The notes below the pieces were generated by a model. That model saw only the letters and a program-made list of their open reading frames with translations, did no database searches and had not been told where the DNA came from. A DNA stretch of 64,000 bases from Microbacteriaceae bacterium (GTDB lineage Bacteria; Actinomycetota; Actinomycetes; Actinomycetales; Microbacteriaceae): assembly GCA_031177985.1 (NCBI GenBank), contig JAPSJW010000001.1, forward strand, positions 62,001 to 126,000, written 5' to 3'. Within the stretch, counting starts at the first letter, position 1; each line of letters begins with the position of its first letter. Below, in pieces: positions 41,967-49,848 of the stretch. The position numbers were made by a program, and so were the translations under genes.

Positions 41967-42525
41967 CGGGCTCCGGAGTCGTGTAGGGCAGCGAGGGGCG
42001 GACGGTGTCCAGCGCCTCACGGTACTCCGTGTAGCCCGGGCCGAGCACGGCGACGATCGCGACCGCGCCGAGGCTGCCCAGAACCCCTGCCGTCGTGAGG
42101 GTCACGTCATCGACATCGAGCCCCAGCAGGGTGACGAGAATCACGCCGCCCGGAATCGAGATGAGCACGAAGAGCCAGCCCACCGCCGTTGCGCGGGTGG
42201 TCGTGGTGCCCTTCACGAACCACATGTCCGAGACCCCGGTGCGTGAGAGCCGGGTGGCGAGCGTCGCGCCGAGGATCAGTGCACCGCAACCCAGGTGGAG
42301 TGAGACGAGGGAGGCGAGCGGGAACGTCGCGCCGCCCGCCTGGTAGGCCAGGGTCCCCCAGAACGCGAAGAGGCAGAGCAGGCCGACGGAGGTCCAATAG
42401 ACCCTGAGCCATCGGCGCTGGAACGGTGGGGAGCGTCGACGTCGGGTCTGCGTGACCACAGGCGGCGCCCAGGCCCCTGGTGGTGGAGCTGCGTGCCACT
42501 CGGGCGGGGGGACGGGCGAGGACAT
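41941..42525 (-). CDS. Four-span membrane protein with Pro-rich N-terminus
   Basis: 194 residues: [24 protein letters not shown] then basic [14 protein letters not shown] and four predicted spans. No domain recognised. ATG 42525 lies seven bases from TACGGT (complement of 42533-42538), a leaderless start. It heads the run membrane protein, sterol carrier, small membrane protein, and is divergent from purD. Confidence 0.78.
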   Translation of the reverse strand: MSSPVPPPEWHAAPPPGAWAPPVVTQTRRRRSPPFQRRWLRVYWTSVGLLCLFAFWGTLAYQAGGATFPLASLVSLHLGCGALILGATLATRLSRTGVSDMWFVKGTTTTRATAVGWLFVLISIPGGVILVTLLGLDVDDVTLTTAGVLGSLGAVAIVAVLGPGYTEYREALDTVRPSLPYTTPEPDARQAHPR

Positions 42526-42619
42526 GCGGGCCACCGTACCGCCGGGCGACAGCCCTGGAACAGGGACTCCGGTCCCGGTTTCGGGGAGTGCGCGCAGCAT
42601 CCGTGGCTAGGCTGTCGTG

Positions 42620-43870
42620 GTGCGCATCCTCGTCCTCGGCTCCGGTGCCAGGGAGCACGCGATCATCCTCTCGCTGCTTTCCGAACGAGCGGGTCACGAG
42701 ATCACGTCGGCCCCCGGCAACGCCGGCATCGCCGCCGATGTGCCGGTCGTGGCCCTCGACCCCACCAACGCGTCGGTCGTCGCGCAGTACGCGCTCGACA
42801 ACGACGTGGAACTGGTCGTGATCGGCCCAGAGGCCCCGCTCGTCGCCGGCGTCTCGGATGCCCTCCGCAACCGCGGCATCGCCGTGTTCGGCCCCGGCAA
42901 GGCCGCAGCCCAGCTCGAGGGCAGCAAGACCTTCGCGAAGCGCGTGATGGAGGAGGCCGGTGTCCCGACCGGCCGCGCCACCCGTGCGGGCAACCTCGAG
43001 GAGGCCGTCGAGGCGATCGACGAGTACGGCTCCCCGTACGTCATCAAGGCGGATGGGCTGGCGGCGGGCAAGGGCGTGCTCGTCACCGAGGACCGCGAGG
43101 CCGCGATCGCCCACGCCCGATACTGGCTCGGCTACGGCAGCGTGCTCGTCGAGGAGTTCCTCGACGGGCAGGAGGTGTCGCTCTTCCTGTTGAGCGACGG
43201 GCACGACGTGCTGCCGCTCTCCCCCGCGCAGGACTACAAGCGCGCTTACGACGGCGACGCGGGCCCGAACACCGGCGGCATGGGCGCCTACTCCCCGCTG
43301 CCCTGGCTGCCCGACACCTTCGTCGACGAGGTCATCGACACGATCGGCCTGCCCGTCGTGAGGCAGCTCGAGAAGGAGCAGACGCCGTTCATCGGCCTGC
43401 TCTACTGCGGCCTCATCGCGACGGCGGATGGCGTGAAGGTCATCGAGTTCAACGCGCGATTCGGCGACCCCGAGACGCAGGTCGTGCTGCCGCGCCTCGA
43501 GACCCCGCTGAGCGAGCTGCTGCTCGCCGCCTCCACGGGCGGACTCGGGCGACTGCCGTGGCCCCGCTTCTCGAACGACGTCGCCGTGACGGTCGTGCTC
43601 GCGAGCGAGGGCTACCCCGACGAGGTCGTCACCGGTCGACCGCTGACCGGCCTCGAGGATGCCGCCGCCGTCGAGGGAGTGCACCTCGCGCACGCCGCCA
43701 CCGGCAGGACCGAGGAGGGCTATCGCGCGACCGGCGGCCGCGTGCTCAACGTCGTGGCGCGAGCGGCCGACTTCGCCGCCGCCAGGGAGCGGGCCTACGA
43801 GGCTCTCGGCCGCATCCGTCTCGAGGGCGGCCACTACCGGCGGGACATCGCGGAGCGGGTCGTCCGGTGA
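42620..43870 (+). CDS. purD: Phosphoribosylamine-glycine ligase (GAR synthetase)
   Basis: 416 residues; ATP-grasp enzyme of step 2 of purine synthesis. Motifs: VRILVLGSGAREHAI, VIGPEAPLVAGVSDALR, PYVIKADGLAAGKGVLV, VEEFLDGQEVSLFLLSDG, DAGPNTGGMGAYSP and NARFGDPETQVVLPRL. Two adjacent GTG codons exist (42617 and 42620). The second is preferred, since -10 TAGGCT (42608-42613) then ends six bases before it, the spacing seen at other leaderless starts here. Its stop overlaps purC (GTGA). Confidence 0.97.
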   Translation: MRILVLGSGAREHAIILSLLSERAGHEITSAPGNAGIAADVPVVALDPTNASVVAQYALDNDVELVVIGPEAPLVAGVSDALRNRGIAVFGPGKAAAQLEGSKTFAKRVMEEAGVPTGRATRAGNLEEAVEAIDEYGSPYVIKADGLAAGKGVLVTEDREAAIAHARYWLGYGSVLVEEFLDGQEVSLFLLSDGHDVLPLSPAQDYKRAYDGDAGPNTGGMGAYSPLPWLPDTFVDEVIDTIGLPVVRQLEKEQTPFIGLLYCGLIATADGVKVIEFNARFGDPETQVVLPRLETPLSELLLAASTGGLGRLPWPRFSNDVAVTVVLASEGYPDEVVTGRPLTGLEDAAAVEGVHLAHAATGRTEEGYRATGGRVLNVVARAADFAAARERAYEALGRIRLEGGHYRRDIAERVVR

Positions 43871-44721
43871 GCCTCTCGGATTGGGAGCACGTCTACTCCG
43901 GCAAGGTGCGCGACCTCTACCGCCTGCCTGAACGGCCCGGGCAGGTGCTCATGGTCGCGAGCGACCGGGTGAGCGCCTTCGACCACGTTCTCGAGCCCGG
44001 CATCCCCGGCAAGGGCGAGTACCTGACGCGGCTGAGCCTCTGGTGGTTCGCGCAGCTCTCCGACGTGCCCAACCATCTCGTGAAGGCCCAACTCGAGGTG
44101 CTGCCCGAGGAGGTGCGCGGGCACGCGATGCTCGTGCGCGAGCTCGAGATGTTCCCGGTCGAGTGCGTCGTGCGCAGCTACCTCGTCGGCACCGGCTGGA
44201 AGGAGTACCAGCAGACGCAGAGCGTGTGCGGCATCCCGCTTCCCCCCGGCCTCGAGAACGGCGACCGACTGCCGGAGCCGATCTACACCCCCGCCTACAA
44301 GGCGCCGCTCGGCGAGCACGACGAGAACATCTCGTTCGAGCGCACCGTCGAGCTCGTGGGTGCCGAGGCGGCTGCCGAGCTGCGCGACCTCAGCCTCGAC
44401 GTGTTCACCCGCGCATCCGCCCTCGCCGAGTCGCGCGGGCTGCTGCTCGCCGACACGAAGTTCGAGTGGGGCCGCGACGCCGAGGGACGCATCACGCTGG
44501 CCGACGAGGTACTCACCTCGGACTCCTCCCGCTACTGGGACGCCGAGGTCTACGCCGCCGGCGGGCCCGGCCGTCTCGCGAGCTTCGACAAGCAGATCGT
44601 GCGCGACTGGCTGAGCGCCAACTGGGACGGCGACGGGGCTCCGCCCACGCTGCCCGCCGAGATCGTGGAGCGCACGGCCCTGCGCTACGCCGAGCTCCTG
44701 ACGCGTCTGACGGATGCCTGA
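43867..44721 (+). CDS. purC: SAICAR synthetase
   Basis: 284 residues; joins CAIR and aspartate (step 8). Motifs: YSGKVRDLYRLPERPGQVLMVASDRVSAFDHVL, VVRSYLVGTGWKEYQ, TPAYKAPLGEHDENISFE, LLLADTKFEWG and DEVLTSDSSRYWDAE. GTG overlaps the purD stop, and the 3' end overlaps the next acetyltransferase gene by 8 bases. Confidence 0.97.
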   Translation: MSLSDWEHVYSGKVRDLYRLPERPGQVLMVASDRVSAFDHVLEPGIPGKGEYLTRLSLWWFAQLSDVPNHLVKAQLEVLPEEVRGHAMLVRELEMFPVECVVRSYLVGTGWKEYQQTQSVCGIPLPPGLENGDRLPEPIYTPAYKAPLGEHDENISFERTVELVGAEAAAELRDLSLDVFTRASALAESRGLLLADTKFEWGRDAEGRITLADEVLTSDSSRYWDAEVYAAGGPGRLASFDKQIVRDWLSANWDGDGAPPTLPAEIVERTALRYAELLTRLTDA

Positions 44722-45175
44722 GCGGGTCGTCCGAGAGGTCGCGTTCGAGCATCCCGACTCCGTGCTGCTGAGGAGCGCGCAGCGGGCCGAGATCGCCGAG
44801 CGGTACGGCCGCTGGGACTCCGAGCCCGGGGTCGCTCCGACGGCCGCCGACATCACCGTGTTCGTCGTCGCCTACGACGACGGAGTGCCTGTGGCGTGCG
44901 GCGGCATCCGTCGGCTGGACGAGACGCACGGCGAGATCAAGCGGATGTTCGTGACGCCCGCCGCGCGCGGCACCGGCGCGTCGGTCGCGGTGCTGTCGGC
45001 GCTCGAGGATTGGGCGCGTGAGCAGGGCTGGGACCGGCTGGTGCTCGAGACCGGCACGGCGCAGCCGGATGCGGTGCGCTTCTACGAGCGCGAGGGCTAC
45101 AGCCGGGTACCGAACTTCGGCTCGTACGCGGGGCATGCCGAGTCGCTCTGCTTCGGGAAGGCGCTCGGCGGGTAG
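44714..45175 (+). CDS. GNAT-family acetyltransferase
   Basis: 153 residues with ITVFVVAYDDGVPVACGGIRRLDETHGEIKRMFVTPAARGTGASVAVLSALEDWAREQG, an intact acetyl-CoA loop, and LETGTAQPDAVRFYEREGYSRVPNFGSYAG. It overlaps purC by 8 bases and is presumably the last gene of the purD-purC message. Acceptor unknown. Confidence 0.9.
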   Translation: MPERVVREVAFEHPDSVLLRSAQRAEIAERYGRWDSEPGVAPTAADITVFVVAYDDGVPVACGGIRRLDETHGEIKRMFVTPAARGTGASVAVLSALEDWAREQGWDRLVLETGTAQPDAVRFYEREGYSRVPNFGSYAGHAESLCFGKALGG

Positions 45176-45222
45176 CTTTCCCATACGTCGACGAAACACT
45201 CCGACTCGTAGCATCGACACAT

Positions 45223-45915
45223 ATGCGCGTGCTGATCGTCGAGGACGAGCCGTACATGGCCGAGGCCATCCGTGATGGCCTGCGCCTCGAGGCGATCGCC
45301 GCCGATATCGCGGGGAACGGCGACACCGCCCTCGAGCTGCTGAGCATCAACCTCTACGACATCGCCGTGCTCGACCGGGACATTCCGGGCCCCAGCGGCG
45401 ACGAGATCGCGGAGAGCATCGTGGCCTCCGGCAGCGGCATGCCGATCCTCATGCTCACCGCGGCAGACCGGCTCGACGACAAGACCTCGGGGTTCGAGCT
45501 CGGCGCAGACGACTACCTCACCAAGCCGTTCGAGCTGCAGGAGCTCGTGTTGCGGCTCCGCGCGCTCGACCGGCGTCGCGCGCACATCCGACCCCCGGTG
45601 CGGGAGCTCGCGGGGCTGCGCCTCGACCCGTTCCGGCGAGAGGTCTACCGCGACGGACGCTACGTCGCACTCACCCGCAAGCAGTTCGCCGTGCTCGAGG
45701 TGCTGGTGGCGGCCGAGGGCGGAGTCGTGAGCGCCGAGGATCTGCTCGAGCGCGCCTGGGACGAGAACGCCGACCCGTTCACGAACGCCGTGCGCATCAC
45801 CGTCTCGGCGTTGCGCAAGCGGCTCGGCGAGCCCTGGGTGATCGCCACGGTGCCGGGAGTCGGCTACCGCATCGACACGTCGCAGGGTGTCGAGCACGGA
45901 GCGAAGGGTGACTAG
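45223..45915 (+). CDS. vanR: VanR-type response regulator
   Basis: 230 residues, OmpR/PhoB class. Receiver with Glu7-Asp8-Glu9, phospho-acceptor Asp51 (VLDRDIPGPSG) and Lys101 (DDYLTKPF); DNA-binding winged helix with LTRKQFAVLEVLVAAEGGVVSAEDLLERAWDE and TVSALRKRLGEPWVIATVPGVGYRI. The IPGPSGDE loop and sequence style match actinobacterial VanR. ATG 45223 lies eight bases past TAGCAT (45209-45214). It overlaps the kinase gene by 8 bases and converges on vanHAX, so it is the probable activator of those genes. Confidence 0.85.
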   Translation: MRVLIVEDEPYMAEAIRDGLRLEAIAADIAGNGDTALELLSINLYDIAVLDRDIPGPSGDEIAESIVASGSGMPILMLTAADRLDDKTSGFELGADDYLTKPFELQELVLRLRALDRRRAHIRPPVRELAGLRLDPFRREVYRDGRYVALTRKQFAVLEVLVAAEGGVVSAEDLLERAWDENADPFTNAVRITVSALRKRLGEPWVIATVPGVGYRIDTSQGVEHGAKGD

Positions 45916-47011
45916 GCCCCCCGGGCTGAGCGTGCGGCTGAAGCTCACCCTCAGCTATGCCGCCTTCCTCTTCCTCGCCGGATCGATCCTGCTGGCGGTC
46001 GTCTGGCTCTTCCTGCTGCGCTACGTGCCGCCGGATGCCACCCCGACCCTCCGCGGCTTCACCCCCGGCCGCGACGACCTGGTGCGCGCGTTCATGCCGC
46101 CGGCGATCTGGGCGCTCGTCTTCCTGCTCGTGTTCGGGCTGCTGGGCGGCTGGGTTCTCGCCGGGCGGATGCTCGCCCCGCTCGCGCGGATCACCGCCGC
46201 CACGCGAACCGCGGCCAAGGGCTCGCTCTCGCACCGCATCGATCTGGAGGGCCGCAACGACGAGTTCCGCGAGCTCGCGGACAGCTTCGACGGCATGCTC
46301 GCACGCCTGGAGGCGCACGACGCCGAGCAGCGCAGGTTCGCCGCCAACGCCTCCCACGAGTTGCGCACGCCGCTCGCGATCACCCAGACCCTTCTCGAGG
46401 TCGCTCGCAACGACCCGGATCGCCACTCCGGCCCGCTCGACGAGAGGCTGCGGGCCGTCAACGCGCGCGCGATCGAGCTGACGGAGGCCCTGCTGCTCCT
46501 GAGCCGCAGCGATCAGCGGGCCTTCAACCGCGAGCTGGTCGACCTGTCGCTCGTGGCCGAAGAGGCGACCGAGACGCTACTGCCGCTGGCGGAGAAGCGC
46601 GGCGTCACCCTCGAGACCGCCGGTGAGGTCGCCACGACGCTGGGCTCGCATCCGCTCCTGCTGCAGCTCGTCACGAACCTGGTGCACAACGCGATCGTGC
46701 ACAATCTCGAGGGTGGCAGCGTGCGGGTGACCACCGCGGCCTCGGCCGCATCCGTGCTCCTCACCGTCGAGAACACTGGCGATCTCCTCGCTCCTGACCT
46801 CGTCGCGACCCTCACCGAGCCGTTCCAGCGAGGCACCGCTCGGGTGCGCGGCGACTCCGCCGGGGTCGGGCTGGGGCTCGCGATCGTCAAGAGCATCACG
46901 CAGGCCCACGACGGCACACTCGAACTCGAGCCCCTCGCGGCCGGCGGCCTGCGCGTCACCGTGCGGCTGCCCGCCCTGAGCCGACCAGTTGTCGCTCCTC
47001 GACCAGACTGA
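45908..47011 (+). CDS. vanS: VanS-type sensor histidine kinase
   Basis: 367 residues. Span 1 (about 12-38), a short extracytoplasmic loop of about 25 residues, span 2 (about 64-87), HAMP linker (LAPLARITAATRTAAKGSLSHRIDLEG), phospho-His150 (NASHELRTPLAITQ), N box (LVTNLVHNAIVHNL) and G box (GVGLGLAIVKSITQAHDG). The short sensor loop resembles actinomycete VanS, which senses glycopeptide directly, more than the large-loop enterococcal VanS. GTG 45908 overlaps vanR. The last 56 bases overlap the 3' end of vanX on the other strand. Confidence 0.85.
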   Translation: MTRPPGLSVRLKLTLSYAAFLFLAGSILLAVVWLFLLRYVPPDATPTLRGFTPGRDDLVRAFMPPAIWALVFLLVFGLLGGWVLAGRMLAPLARITAATRTAAKGSLSHRIDLEGRNDEFRELADSFDGMLARLEAHDAEQRRFAANASHELRTPLAITQTLLEVARNDPDRHSGPLDERLRAVNARAIELTEALLLLSRSDQRAFNRELVDLSLVAEEATETLLPLAEKRGVTLETAGEVATTLGSHPLLLQLVTNLVHNAIVHNLEGGSVRVTTAASAASVLLTVENTGDLLAPDLVATLTEPFQRGTARVRGDSAGVGLGLAIVKSITQAHDGTLELEPLAAGGLRVTVRLPALSRPVVAPRPD

Positions 47012-47612
47012 GCGGGAAGTCGAAGTAGGTGTCGGGGTACGGCTCGTCCTTCAGCGTGTAGTGCCACCACTCGCTCTCATAGGCGACGAATCCGCTGGCC
47101 TCCATGATCGAGCGCAGCCGCTGGCGATTCGCCGCGGCGGCCCGCGGGACGCCGCGAGCGCCGTGGTGTGAGAGCGGATCCATGAGGTCGTGGTCGCCAC
47201 CCATCGCGACGAGCTCCTCGGTGCGGAGAACGTACAGGGTGAGGTCGACGGTGCTGCCGCGGCTGTGCCCCGACTTGGCGGCCACGTAGCCCTGCTCGAA
47301 CATCGCCTGCCGGTCGATGCGGGGGTAGTGCCTGGACTTCGTGCGGCCGTCCTCCGGCTGACGCGACCAGCGCACGAACTCGTCGACCGCGCGCTGCGGG
47401 CGGTAGCCGTCCCACAGCAGCAATCCCAGGCCGACGGATGCCGCCTCGTCTCGGGCGCGCCGGAGAGCGTCGCACAGGGCGCGGGTGCCGACGATCCGGT
47501 TCACGGTGTACCCGTCGACCGGCTTCCCGGTGAAGTTGTCCCAGGTCGCGTACTTTGCGTCCCAGCGGATCCCGGGGACGGCCTCGTCGACGAAGACGAA
47601 GTCGCCGTTCAC
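46956..47612 (-). CDS. vanX: D-Ala-D-Ala dipeptidase VanX
   Basis: 218 residues; zinc enzyme that destroys D-Ala-D-Ala so that only D-Ala-D-Lac enters peptidoglycan. Zinc ligands His116, Asp123 and His184 (SGHSRGSTVDLTL, EWWHY), catalytic Glu181 and Arg71 (WDGYRPQ) fall at the same residue numbers as in enterococcal VanX. GTG 47612 overlaps the ligase stop (GTGA). The protein has a roughly 16-residue C-terminal extension that reads over the 3' end of vanS. Confidence 0.95.
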   Translation of the reverse strand: MNGDFVFVDEAVPGIRWDAKYATWDNFTGKPVDGYTVNRIVGTRALCDALRRARDEAASVGLGLLLWDGYRPQRAVDEFVRWSRQPEDGRTKSRHYPRIDRQAMFEQGYVAAKSGHSRGSTVDLTLYVLRTEELVAMGGDHDLMDPLSHHGARGVPRAAAANRQRLRSIMEASGFVAYESEWWHYTLKDEPYPDTYFDFPLSLVEERQLVGSGRAAAR

Positions 47613-48652
47613 CGACGTGCCCCGTTCAGCGCGAAGGCAATGAGCCGGTCGAGCACCTCGGCGAGCGGCACTCCGGCGGCCGCCATCATCCGCGGGTACC
47701 TGCTGTACGAGGTCATCCCGGGGAAAGTGTTGACCTCGTTGAGCACGACCTCGCCGTCGGGCTTCAAGAACATGTCGACGCGCGCCAAGCCCCGGCACCC
47801 CAGCGCCCGGTAGATCGCGCGGGCGGTCTGCTGCACGCGCGAGCGCTCCTCCGGCGAGAGGTCGGCGGGGACGACGACGGTCGAGTTCTCGGAACGAACC
47901 TCGGGCTCGTCCTCCTGGTGGATGCGGAAGAAGCCGTGCGAGAGGCGGATCTGGTCGACCTCGCCCACCACGAGACCTGTGTCGCTCTCCAGCACGGCGC
48001 AGCCGACCTCGGTTCCCTCCACCGCCTCCTCGATGAGCACTTTCGAGTCGTACCGCCGCGCGTCCTCGACCGCGGCGGGGAGGTCCTCCCGCCGGTCGAC
48101 CCGGTTCACGCCGAACGAGGAGCCCGACCGAGCGGGCTTCACGAAGACGGGGAAGCCGAGCCGGTGCGGGTCGGCATGTCCGTCGGCGGTCACGGTCCAG
48201 AACCGGGGCGTCGGGATGCCGGCGCTCCTCACGACGAGGTAGGCGAGCGACTTGTCCATGGCGAGCGCGGAGCTCGGCAGATCGCAGCCGACGTAGGGGA
48301 TGCCGGAGAGGTCGAGCAGGCCCTGGATCGCGCCGTCCTCGCCGAACCTGCCGTGCAGCACCGGGATCACCACATCCACGGCGATCCGGCGGAGGCCGCC
48401 GTCGGCTCCGCGCACGATCAGCCCTGGCTCGCCCCGGTCGGGTGAGAGGATCGCCGGGGGCAGGTCGAGCGACTCCCAGTCCTCGGCAGGACGGTCGCAG
48501 AGCCTCCACTCGCCGTTCCGGGTGATCCCGACGTAGAACGTCTCGTACCTGCTGGGATCCAGGCTGTCCGCGACCTCCTGTGCGGACTTGACCGAGACGG
48601 GATGCTCTTCCGAGATCCCGCCGAAGATCACGGCGACTGTCAATCTAGACAT
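47609..48652 (-). CDS. vanA: D-Ala-D-Lac ligase (VanA type)
   Basis: 347 residues. ATP-grasp ligase starting MSRLTVAVIFGGISEEHPVS. The omega-loop contains His245 (FRIHQE), equivalent to His244 of VanA, which selects D-lactate over D-alanine; Ddl enzymes have Tyr in that loop. Other segments (GEDGAIQGLLDLSGIPYVGCD, MDKSLAYLVV, FVKPARSGSSFGV, CRGLARVDMFL, EVNTFPGMTSYSRYPRMM) are nearly VanA-like. ATG 48652 is used because it aligns with the family start and overlaps vanH by 8 bases. Confidence 0.95.
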   Translation of the reverse strand: MSRLTVAVIFGGISEEHPVSVKSAQEVADSLDPSRYETFYVGITRNGEWRLCDRPAEDWESLDLPPAILSPDRGEPGLIVRGADGGLRRIAVDVVIPVLHGRFGEDGAIQGLLDLSGIPYVGCDLPSSALAMDKSLAYLVVRSAGIPTPRFWTVTADGHADPHRLGFPVFVKPARSGSSFGVNRVDRREDLPAAVEDARRYDSKVLIEEAVEGTEVGCAVLESDTGLVVGEVDQIRLSHGFFRIHQEDEPEVRSENSTVVVPADLSPEERSRVQQTARAIYRALGCRGLARVDMFLKPDGEVVLNEVNTFPGMTSYSRYPRMMAAAGVPLAEVLDRLIAFALNGARR

Positions 48653-49712
48653 GGTGGCGTCCTTCGAACTCGAGGCAATCGAGGATGGTGTTCCTGACGG
48701 TGTCGTACAGGGCGTGGTCGGTGTAGTACGCCGTGTGCGGAGTGAGGAGCACGTTCGGCAGTTGCTGAAGGCGTCGGAGAGCCTCGCTCTCGATCCGCCT
48801 GCCGCGGTGGTCGGCGTAGAAGACACCCTCCTCGCCCTCCACCACGTCGAGAGCCGCGCCGCCGAGCGTGCCGCGCTCGAGAGCCTCGAGCAGCGCCTTC
48901 GTGTCGATCAGCCCTCCTCGCCCCGTGTTGATGACGAGGGCCCCGTGCTTCACCAGTCCGAGGCGTTCGCGGTTCAGCAGATGTTCGGTGCTCGGGCTGA
49001 GCGGCGTGTGCAGCGTCACGACGTCGCTGCGTCGCAGCAGTTCGTCGAGCTCGACGTAGTCGGCGGAGGTCTTGGGGTTGCGGTCGTAGGCCACGACCCG
49101 GCAGCCGAAACCCTGCAGTCGGCGGAGGACGGCCGCGCCGATCCGACCCGTGCCGATCACGCCGACGGTCAGATCGCGCAGCTCCCGGCCCCGCACCTCA
49201 CCCAGCCGGAAGTCGTGGGCTTCCGCATGCAGGATGGTGGAGCGCGCATCCCGCAGCGCCATCAGCATGAGCATGAGCGTGTAATCGGCGACGCTGTCCG
49301 GCGAGTACGCGACCCCCGCCACGGTGATGCCGACGCTGCGCGCGAATTCCACGTCGATGTGGTCGTGCCCCGCACTCCGCGTCGAGAGGTATCCGACGCC
49401 CGCTTCGCTGAGGGCGAGGAGCGTGGAGTTCGCGATCCGCGCCTTGTGGCCGACACTGATGCACCGGTTGCCGATCGCCAGCCCGACGTTCTCGTCGGAC
49501 ACCGGGTCGGAGGCCGTCGTCAGCGCGAGGCCGAAACGCGGCGCGAGCTCGCGGAAGAGAGCCGCCTCATCCGGTTCGCATCCGTAGACGGTGATCCCGG
49601 TCGTCGGGAGAGCACCGCCCGCGAGGCCGGACGTCCGGCGGTCGCCCGCGGAGGGCGCCGCCGACGACCGGATGCGGTACGGCGCGGTGCGAGCAGATTC
49701 ACCGGTGGCCAT
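48645..49712 (-). CDS. vanH: D-lactate dehydrogenase VanH
   Basis: 355 residues; reduces pyruvate to D-lactate for the ligase. Cofactor loop GTGRIG (187-192), catalytic Arg265 (NTGRGG), Glu294 (VEGEEGVFYAD) and His326 (TPHTAYYT). Family-specific stretches include VYGCEPDEAALFRELAPRFG, CISVGHK and AYSPDSVADYT. The first 35 residues extend beyond the usual VanH start and are Ser/Ala/Arg-rich; a later start is possible. First gene of the vanHAX message. Confidence 0.94.
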   Translation of the reverse strand: MATGESARTAPYRIRSSAAPSAGDRRTSGLAGGALPTTGITVYGCEPDEAALFRELAPRFGLALTTASDPVSDENVGLAIGNRCISVGHKARIANSTLLALSEAGVGYLSTRSAGHDHIDVEFARSVGITVAGVAYSPDSVADYTLMLMLMALRDARSTILHAEAHDFRLGEVRGRELRDLTVGVIGTGRIGAAVLRRLQGFGCRVVAYDRNPKTSADYVELDELLRRSDVVTLHTPLSPSTEHLLNRERLGLVKHGALVINTGRGGLIDTKALLEALERGTLGGAALDVVEGEEGVFYADHRGRRIESEALRRLQQLPNVLLTPHTAYYTDHALYDTVRNTILDCLEFEGRHHV

Positions 49713-49743
49713 CGCTCCAGTGAAGGCGCGCGCGTGTTGTCAG

Positions 49744-49772
49744 CCCGTATGCCGTTCTCGATATGCCGGCAA
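49744..49772 (-). promoter_or_regulatory. vanH promoter with tandem CGGCATA repeats
   Basis: Minus strand: TTGCCG (complement of 49767-49772), 17-base spacer, TACGGG (complement of 49744-49749). Two direct copies of CGGCATA (complements of 49762-49768 and 49748-49754) lie 14 bases apart, on one helical face and a half. The spaced repeats are a plausible VanR site overlapping -35 and spacer. Confidence 0.6.
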
Positions 49773-49848
49773 TACGCCCGGGCGAAGCGGCCTATTCCTC
49801 CGTCTCCCGACCAGCGGTACTCTCTCCCCGACCAGGAGAGAGGCTCAC

